Below are positions 1 through 4,193 of a DNA stretch of 9,627 nt, in pieces. This stretch comes from Acidobacteriota bacterium (lineage in GTDB: Bacteria; Acidobacteriota; Thermoanaerobaculia; Thermoanaerobaculales; Thermoanaerobaculaceae). Location: the NCBI GenBank assembly GCA_027458945.1, contig DAIDOU010000196.1:1-9627 (forward strand), written 5' to 3'. The position numbers and the translations under genes are program-made. Positions within the stretch are counted from its first letter, which is position 1. Each line of letters opens with the position of its first letter. The notes beneath the pieces were generated by a model. It did not search any database. It saw only the letters and a list, made by a program, of their open reading frames with translations, and was not told where the DNA came from.

Positions 1-868
1 AGAAGATCGACGTCGAGGCCCGCCAGCGCTTCGTCAGCCGCGTGATCAGGACGACGAACATCACGACGACGAGCGGGTTGACGTTGGCGATCCACTCCGG
101 CTTCGCGTTCTGTCCGAGCAGGCGGATGACGAACTTCGGCATCGTCGCGTAGAGCTGATACTGCGTCGTCCAGAACCCCGAGACGATGAGGATGAACAGG
201 ACGAGGCGGGGACGCGAGAACACCTTGCCGAGGGCGATCGCGACCTCGCGGAGACTCTGCGGACGCGTGGGCGCATCGGGCGGGTGGTACCACACGAGCG
301 TGCACAGCAGGGCCACCATGCAGATCCCTGCGGTGAACACGTTGACGGCCGCCAGGCCGGCTCCGATGCGGATGAACGGCACCACCGTCTTGCCCGAGAA
401 CGAGCCGATGTTCACGATCCAGTAGAAGAGCGCGTAGCCGCGGGCCCGGTTGGCCTGCGCCGTCGTCCGCGCGACGGTGCCGGTGACCAGCGGTTTGACG
501 AACGCTCCGCCCACGGCGATCAGCATCAGGGCGCCGACCACCGCGGCGCGGCCGTGGAAGACGGCCATCAGGGCGTACCCGGTCGCCAGGAGCGAGAACG
601 CCAGCACCATGGCGCGCCGATACCCCATGCGGTCCGAGAGGGCGCCGACGAACGGCGTGAGGAAATAGAGGACGCCGACGAAGACGCCGGCCACCACGCC
701 GGTCTCGCGGTCGGAGAACCCGACCACGTCGGTGAGGAAGAGCGTGATCGAGATGTAGAAGCCGTAGAACGCCGCCCGCTCCAGGAGCTCCAGGAGGTTG
801 GCGGTCCAGAAGACCCGCGGCAGCGCCGTCGCCGACCCGCCGGTCGCCGTCGCGGAGTCGCCGGGCAT
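1..868 (-). CDS. POT/PTR-like MFS peptide transporter (partial, C-terminus beyond window)
   Basis: Inner-membrane major facilitator protein, most like proton-coupled oligopeptide (POT/PTR2) symporters, which import di- and tripeptides with protons. Reading leftward from the ATG at 868-866, 289 codons are visible before the edge, about 60-65% of a usual 450-500 residues. TM1 has ELLERAAFY (residues 27-35), matching the POT signature ExxERFxYY with E27, E30 and R31. MFS motif A, GALSDRMGYRR, lies at 75-85. TM4 has GGAFVKP with Lys125, the conserved POT lysine position, and FYWIVNIGS at 148-156 matches the second PTR2 signature. Several hydrophobic helices follow. The ATG shares its A with the regulator's stop (TGATG), so the two are probably translationally coupled. 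Peptide specificity is inferred from these motifs and the neighbouring peptidase. A general MFS exporter is the alternative, less likely given the paired signatures. Confidence 0.85.
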   Translation of the reverse strand, partial: MPGDSATATGGSATALPRVFWTANLLELLERAAFYGFYISITLFLTDVVGFSDRETGVVAGVFVGVLYFLTPFVGALSDRMGYRRAMVLAFSLLATGYALMAVFHGRAAVVGALMLIAVGGAFVKPLVTGTVARTTAQANRARGYALFYWIVNIGSFSGKTVVPFIRIGAGLAAVNVFTAGICMVALLCTLVWYHPPDAPTRPQSLREVAIALGKVFSRPRLVLFILIVSGFWTTQYQLYATMPKFVIRLLGQNAKPEWIANVNPLVVVMFVVLITRLTKRWRASTSIF

Positions 869-1731
869 CAATCGTCCACCCTGATCGACAGCGTCGTCTT
901 GATCGCCTTGAGGGAGCGCGGGCGGGCGCGCTGCGCGATCGCGGCGGCGAGGCCGTGCACCAGGACGAGCGGTGCGGAGATCGAGTTCGAGGGCGTGAGC
1001 GAGTCGGTCTTCGCGACCAGCAGCAGATCGCAACAGGTCGCGATCGGCGCCACGGCGTGGTTGGTGATCGCAACGACGGACACGCCCTGCTCCCTGGCGA
1101 GGCGGGACACCTCGATGGTCTGCGCCGAGTACGGCGGGAACGAGAACGCCAACAGCGCGTCGTGCTTGCCGGCCCGGATCAGCTGCTCCGAAAGGCTCAG
1201 CCCGGTGTGCTGCAGGGCAAAGCTCCGCAGCCCGACGTGCTGGAGCACGAACGCCGCCAGCCCCGCCAGGTGGGCCGAGACGCCGACGCCGAGCACGTAG
1301 ACGGTGTGGGCGCGCGCGAACGTGTCGACCGCCCCGCGGAAGACCCGCTCGTCGAACGCCCGCACCGTGTCGGCGATGTTGCGCGCCTCGCGCTTGGCGA
1401 TGGCCGCGATCGCGGGCGGCACCTCACCGCCGGCGTCGTCGAGGTTCATGCCGAACTGTTCCAGCGGCGAGCGCGTCCGCTGCAGGGTGCTGCGCAGTGT
1501 CTTCTTCAGCTCCGCGAGGCCGCTGTATCCCAGCTTCTGGACGGTGCGGATGATCGAGGCGGGCCCGGTCCGCAGCTCGGTGGCCAGCTCCTGCACCGAG
1601 AGCAGCGCGACGTTGTCCGGGTGCTCGAGCAGGTAGGCGGCGATGCGACGGCCGGTGGGCGTGAGGTGGTCGCGCTGGGTGCCGACGGCGGCGTGCAGGC
1701 GCCGGAGAGGCGGGGCGAGCGGTTCGGGCAT
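868..1731 (-). CDS. RpiR/MurR-family transcriptional regulator with SIS domain
   Basis: DNA-binding regulator of 287 residues, the usual RpiR length. Residues about 10-80 form the HTH_6 domain, including LSVQELATELRTGPASIIRTVQKLGY. Residues about 130-265 form a SIS (sugar isomerase) ligand domain, with GVGVSA at 148-153 for the first phosphate loop. Where classical members have SxSGxT, this one has SFPPYSAQT (197-205), a variant found in a subset of the family, so the effector may not be an ordinary sugar phosphate. The ATG at 1731-1729 was chosen because AGGGAGGA sits 5 nt upstream and because the HTH starts about 20 residues in. The frame stays open back to 2205, but that extension is Arg/Pro-rich and runs antisense into the peptidase. 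The gene is divergent from the peptidase and overlaps the transporter start, so it probably controls both. Whether it represses or activates cannot be seen. Confidence 0.93.
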   Translation of the reverse strand: MPEPLAPPLRRLHAAVGTQRDHLTPTGRRIAAYLLEHPDNVALLSVQELATELRTGPASIIRTVQKLGYSGLAELKKTLRSTLQRTRSPLEQFGMNLDDAGGEVPPAIAAIAKREARNIADTVRAFDERVFRGAVDTFARAHTVYVLGVGVSAHLAGLAAFVLQHVGLRSFALQHTGLSLSEQLIRAGKHDALLAFSFPPYSAQTIEVSRLAREQGVSVVAITNHAVAPIATCCDLLLVAKTDSLTPSNSISAPLVLVHGLAAAIAQRARPRSLKAIKTTLSIRVDD

Positions 1732-1736
1732 CCTGG

Positions 1737-1744
1737 TCCTCCCT
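1737..1744 (-). promoter_or_regulatory. Shine-Dalgarno site of the RpiR gene
   Basis: On the minus strand the sequence reads AGGGAGGA, then CCAGG, then ATG. The 5-nt spacing is good, and this site decides the start of the regulator at 1731 against the longer open frame. Confidence 0.75.
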
Positions 1745-1942
1745 GAGCCCGGAGATCTCACCGGCGTCCCTCCGGGCGGGGGTCGTCGTGCCGGCGGGAG
1801 CGCCCGGCGGTCCGGCCGTGAGACGTGCCGCCTGAGCACGCCCCAGAGGCCTCCTGCCTGCGCTCGCCCACCTGCATCGGCATCTCCGCCCGCTCGCGAC
1901 GGGTCCCGATGAAACCTCCGTGCGGCGGCCCCCACCTCGCTG

Positions 1943-1972
1943 TTGACACGGCCGGGGGGTTGCGAGTAGCTT
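1943..1972 (+). promoter_or_regulatory. Predicted sigma70-type promoter of the peptidase operon (leaderless architecture)
   Basis: A perfect TTGACA (1943-1948) is followed after 18 bp by TAGCTT (1967-1972), which fits the TANNNT -10 pattern. Seven bases later comes the peptidase ATG at 1980, just where transcription would start. There is no purine-rich Shine-Dalgarno in the bases before the ATG. The match is to the general bacterial housekeeping consensus; the actual start site is a prediction. Confidence 0.6.
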
Positions 1973-1979
1973 ACACCCA

Positions 1980-3161
1980 ATGGAAGAAATATTCCACGAT
2001 ATAGATCAACGCATCGAAGATTCCACGACGGCAAGTCACCGGCTCGTCGACACCTTCCTCGACCTCGTCCGGATCGACGGCGTCGCCGGCAAGGAGCGCG
2101 AGGTGGCGTCCTATCTCGAGCGTCGCCTCTCGGCGCTCGGTCTCGAATGGCACATGGACCGCGCCGGCGAGAGCTTCGGCGGCGACTGCGGCAACCTCGT
2201 GGCACGGCTGGCGGGGACCGTCGGCGCGCCGCCGATCCTGCTCGGCGCGCACATGGACACCGTCGCCCCGACGCGCGGGCTGACCGTGGTCCACAACGAC
2301 GGCCGCATCTCCTCGGACGGGACCACGATCCTGGGCGCCGACGACCGGGCCGGGATCGCCATCGTCCTCGGGGTCCTGTTGGCGCTGGTCGAGGAGCGCC
2401 GCCCGCACGGGCCGATCGAGGTCGCGTTCACGGTTTCCGAGGAGCGCGGGATGCACGGCGCCAAGGCCCTCGACATCGGCGCCCTGGCCGCCCGCATGGG
2501 CTTCCTGTTCGACAGCTCGGCCGCGTGCGGCGGGTTCGTCGTCGAGGCCCCGGGCGCCATCGCCTTCCGGATTGTCGTCCACGGCCTGGCGGCACACGCT
2601 GCCGTCGCGCCGGAGAAGGGCGTCCACGCCATCCAGATCGCCGCGCGCGCGATCGCGAGCCTGCCGCTCGGCCGCCTGGACGACACCGGCATGCTGAACG
2701 TGGGCTCCGTCCACGGGGGCGGGGCCATCAACGTCGTCCCGGACACGGTGGAGATCACGGGCGAGACGCGCAGCGCCGACCCGATGGCGCTCGAGCGCCA
2801 GATCGGCCTCGTGCGCGACGCGTTCGAGCGGTGCGCCGCCGAGGCCGGCGGCTCGGTGGAGATCTCGCTCACGCACAAGTACAACGGGTTCCGCCTGGGG
2901 CCCGACCAGCCGGTCGTGCGCGCCGCCGCGCGAGCCATCGAGGGGGCGGGGTTCGAGGTGAAGATGCTCGGCTACCCCGGCGGCAGCGACGCCAACGTCC
3001 TCAACCAACGCGGGCTCCCGACCGTCAACCTCGGCATCGGCACCCAGGACGTGCATTCCCCGCATGAGTCGATGCCGATCCAGAGCCTCGTGGACGGCGT
3101 TCGGATCGGCCTGGCCATCGTCGAGGAGATCTCCCGCGGCCGCCCGGAGGAGCACGGATGA
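1980..3161 (+). CDS. M20 family peptidase T-like zinc metallopeptidase
   Basis: Cytoplasmic di-zinc peptidase of 393 residues in the PepT-like branch of M20, whose members release N-terminal residues from tri- or dipeptides. All expected metal ligands are visible: GAHMDT (His91, with Asp93), GADDRAG (Asp121/122, bridging), SEERG (catalytic Glu154, ligand Glu155), DSS (Asp178) and VHSPHES (His359). The dimerisation domain, about 195-300, contains HGLAAHAAVAPEKG. GGSDANVLNQRGLPTVNLG precedes the last histidine, as in the family. The ATG at 1980 is the only usable start: the upstream frame reaches a TGA at 1944 and no ATG, GTG or TTG follows before the conserved HRLVDTFLDLVRIDG. The first 18 or so codons are AT-rich, unlike the rest. 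It leads the plus-strand operon and overlaps the next gene by 4 bp. Substrate is unproven; a dipeptidase or N-acyl amino acid hydrolase is possible. Confidence 0.9.
   Translation: MEEIFHDIDQRIEDSTTASHRLVDTFLDLVRIDGVAGKEREVASYLERRLSALGLEWHMDRAGESFGGDCGNLVARLAGTVGAPPILLGAHMDTVAPTRGLTVVHNDGRISSDGTTILGADDRAGIAIVLGVLLALVEERRPHGPIEVAFTVSEERGMHGAKALDIGALAARMGFLFDSSAACGGFVVEAPGAIAFRIVVHGLAAHAAVAPEKGVHAIQIAARAIASLPLGRLDDTGMLNVGSVHGGGAINVVPDTVEITGETRSADPMALERQIGLVRDAFERCAAEAGGSVEISLTHKYNGFRLGPDQPVVRAAARAIEGAGFEVKMLGYPGGSDANVLNQRGLPTVNLGIGTQDVHSPHESMPIQSLVDGVRIGLAIVEEISRGRPEEHG
1981..1996. promoter_or_regulatory. Candidate operator: TGGAA-N6-TTCCA palindrome over the peptidase start
   Basis: TGGAAGAAATATTCCA is an interrupted palindrome with five-base arms and an A/T-dominated core, in otherwise very GC-rich DNA. 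It covers predicted transcript positions +2 to +17, a place where a bound protein would block RNA polymerase. The right arm is part of ATTCCACGA (1991-1999), which recurs as a direct repeat at 2020-2028. Characterised RpiR-family operators are often palindromes of similar length with A/T-rich centres, so the divergent RpiR protein is the natural candidate. Binding itself is inferred. Confidence 0.4.
3146..3152 (+). promoter_or_regulatory. Shine-Dalgarno site of the exported hydrolase
   Basis: GGAGGAG lies inside the last peptidase codons, 5 nt before the ATG at 3158. It supports that start and the ATGA overlap of the two genes. Confidence 0.7.
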
Positions 3162-4039
3162 GCGGTCTCTGGCTGCTGCTGGCGCTGCCGTTGGCGGTCC
3201 ACTCCTCCGCGCCGCCGCTTGCCGCCGGCAAGGGGAGCTTCGTGTTCCAGGAGGCTGCGGTCAACGCCGGCCGCCCGCTCACGGTGTGGTACTACCGGCC
3301 GACTGACGCTGGCCCCGACTCGGACGTCCTCTTCGTGATGCACGGCGTGAACCGTGACGCCAGCCGCTACCTGGACGAGTGGATCGACGTCGCCAGGCGC
3401 CACCGGGCCGTGCTGCTGTGTCCCGAGTTCAGCAAGACGGATTGGCCTGAGGACTTCAACTACAACCTGGGAAACGTCTTCGCGACGATCGACGAGAACG
3501 AGCGAGCGGCCGACCCGCAGCCCGAGGCGCGCTGGTCGTTCTCGCTGCTCGACCCGATCTTCGACTCGGTCGTCGCGCGGCTCTCGTTGCGGGCGCGCGG
3601 CTACCTCCTCTACGGGCATTCGGCGGGCGCCCAGTTCGTCCACCGGTTGCTGTTCTTCAAGCCCGACGCCAAGGTCAAGCGCGCGGTGAGCGCCAACGCC
3701 GGCTGGTACATGCTGCCGGATCCCGCCGTGCCGTTCCCGTACGGGCTGCAGGGCACCTCGGTCGGAGAGGCCGCCGTGAAGAAAGCGCTCGGCATGCCTC
3801 TGACCATCCTCCTCGGGGAGGAGGACGTGGATCCGAGCCACAAGTGGCTTCGCACGACCCCCGCCGCCATGCGCCAGGGCGCCAACCGCTTCGAGCGCGG
3901 CCGCTACTACTTCGCCGCAGCCGGGAAGGCCGCCGGGGCGCTGGGAACGGCGTTCGGATGGCGCCTGGTCACCGCGCCGGGCGTTGCACACCACGACAAG
4001 CAGATGGTCCCCTACGCAGAGAAGGCGTTGTTCCGGTGA
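3158..4039 (+). CDS. Probably exported alpha/beta hydrolase
   Basis: A 293-residue alpha/beta-hydrolase-fold enzyme. The N-terminus is hydrophobic (LWLLLALPLAV, then small residues), consistent with a signal peptide cut near residues 18-24, although the n-region lacks a Lys or Arg. The oxyanion region is VMHGVN, about 60-65. The nucleophile elbow GHSAG has Ser155, the likely acid is Asp223 in LGEEDVDP, and His278 or His279 in GVAHHDK completes a Ser-Asp-His triad. The layout resembles secreted esterases and polyhydroxybutyrate-depolymerase-like proteins, but I cannot assign a substrate. An ester, thioester or amide bond is possible. It overlaps the peptidase stop (ATGA, 3158-3161) and has a good Shine-Dalgarno, so it is made with the peptidase, though it probably acts in the periplasm or outside the cell. 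A lipoprotein is unlikely because there is no cysteine near the N-terminus. Confidence 0.85.
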   Translation: MSGLWLLLALPLAVHSSAPPLAAGKGSFVFQEAAVNAGRPLTVWYYRPTDAGPDSDVLFVMHGVNRDASRYLDEWIDVARRHRAVLLCPEFSKTDWPEDFNYNLGNVFATIDENERAADPQPEARWSFSLLDPIFDSVVARLSLRARGYLLYGHSAGAQFVHRLLFFKPDAKVKRAVSANAGWYMLPDPAVPFPYGLQGTSVGEAAVKKALGMPLTILLGEEDVDPSHKWLRTTPAAMRQGANRFERGRYYFAAAGKAAGALGTAFGWRLVTAPGVAHHDKQMVPYAEKALFR

Positions 4040-4080
4040 AAAGCGGCCCATGCCTCGACCAGATCGTCGGTACGCGCAGC

Positions 4081-4104
4081 CCACCCCGGTCCGCGCCACC
4101 CCGG
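4081..4104. repeat. Short direct repeat CCACCCCGG in the gap before the TonB receptor
   Basis: CCACCCCGG occurs at 4081-4089 and again at 4096-4104, a 15-bp period, in the 154-bp gap between the exported hydrolase and the receptor. It could be a pair of half-sites for a regulator of the receptor or simply chance in GC-rich DNA. No convincing promoter or terminator was seen in the gap, so the receptor may be read through from the peptidase operon. Confidence 0.25.
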
Positions 4105-4180
4105 AGCGATCGGCCAACCGTGACGCGCACGATCGACCCAAGGAGACGAAGCGCGTTGCATGCCTTGCTGAAATCTACTG

Positions 4181-4190
4181 AGGAGGAGGA
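4181..4190 (+). promoter_or_regulatory. Strong Shine-Dalgarno site of the TonB-dependent receptor
   Basis: AGGAGGAGGA ends 3 nt before the ATG at 4194, so its inner AGGAGG registers lie 4-7 nt away. It is the strongest ribosome site in the window, fitting an abundant outer-membrane protein, and it fixes the start. Confidence 0.75.
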
Positions 4191-4193
4191 CCC

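Larger units (their letters stand above)
1732..1979. promoter_or_regulatory. Divergent intergenic control region between rpiR-type gene and peptidase
   Basis: A gene-free 248-bp stretch that must contain the promoters for both directions. Nearly all of it is very GC-rich. The only TA dinucleotides lie in the GTAGCTTAC segment at 1966-1974, next to the peptidase start. That segment reads TAGCTT on the plus strand and TAAGCT on the minus strand, so both directions could share one -10 area, which would leave the regulator a leader of over 200 nt. No clear -35 was found for the leftward promoter. Short palindromes (GAGATCTC at about 1752-1759, GAGGCCTC at 1846-1853) occur inside the possible leftward leader. 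I recognise no riboswitch family in it. Confidence 0.5.

Noticed and set aside
284..1300. 338-residue plus-strand frame across the transporter and regulator
   Set aside because: It is rich in His, Arg, Asp and Glu, with no fold, and runs antisense through POT signatures and the SIS domain on the other strand.
1733..1940. Riboswitch in the leader of the RpiR transcript
   Set aside because: I compared the minus-strand leader with the cores I know (cobalamin, TPP, FMN, c-di-GMP) and found no match, only short GC-rich palindromes.
1732..2205. N-terminal extension of the RpiR frame to 445 residues
   Set aside because: The extension is Arg/Pro/Gly-rich with no domain, lies antisense to the peptidase start, and a good Shine-Dalgarno marks the start at 1731.
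1971..3155. 394-residue minus-strand frame opposite the peptidase
   Set aside because: The plus strand carries a complete M20 metallopeptidase with all metal ligands; the antisense reading is low-complexity Arg/Ala/Asp sequence.
4156..4180. Possible promoter TTGCAT plus TCTACT just before the TonB receptor
   Set aside because: The spacing between the hexamers is only about 12 bp and the -10 would overlap the ribosome site, so it does not make a plausible promoter.
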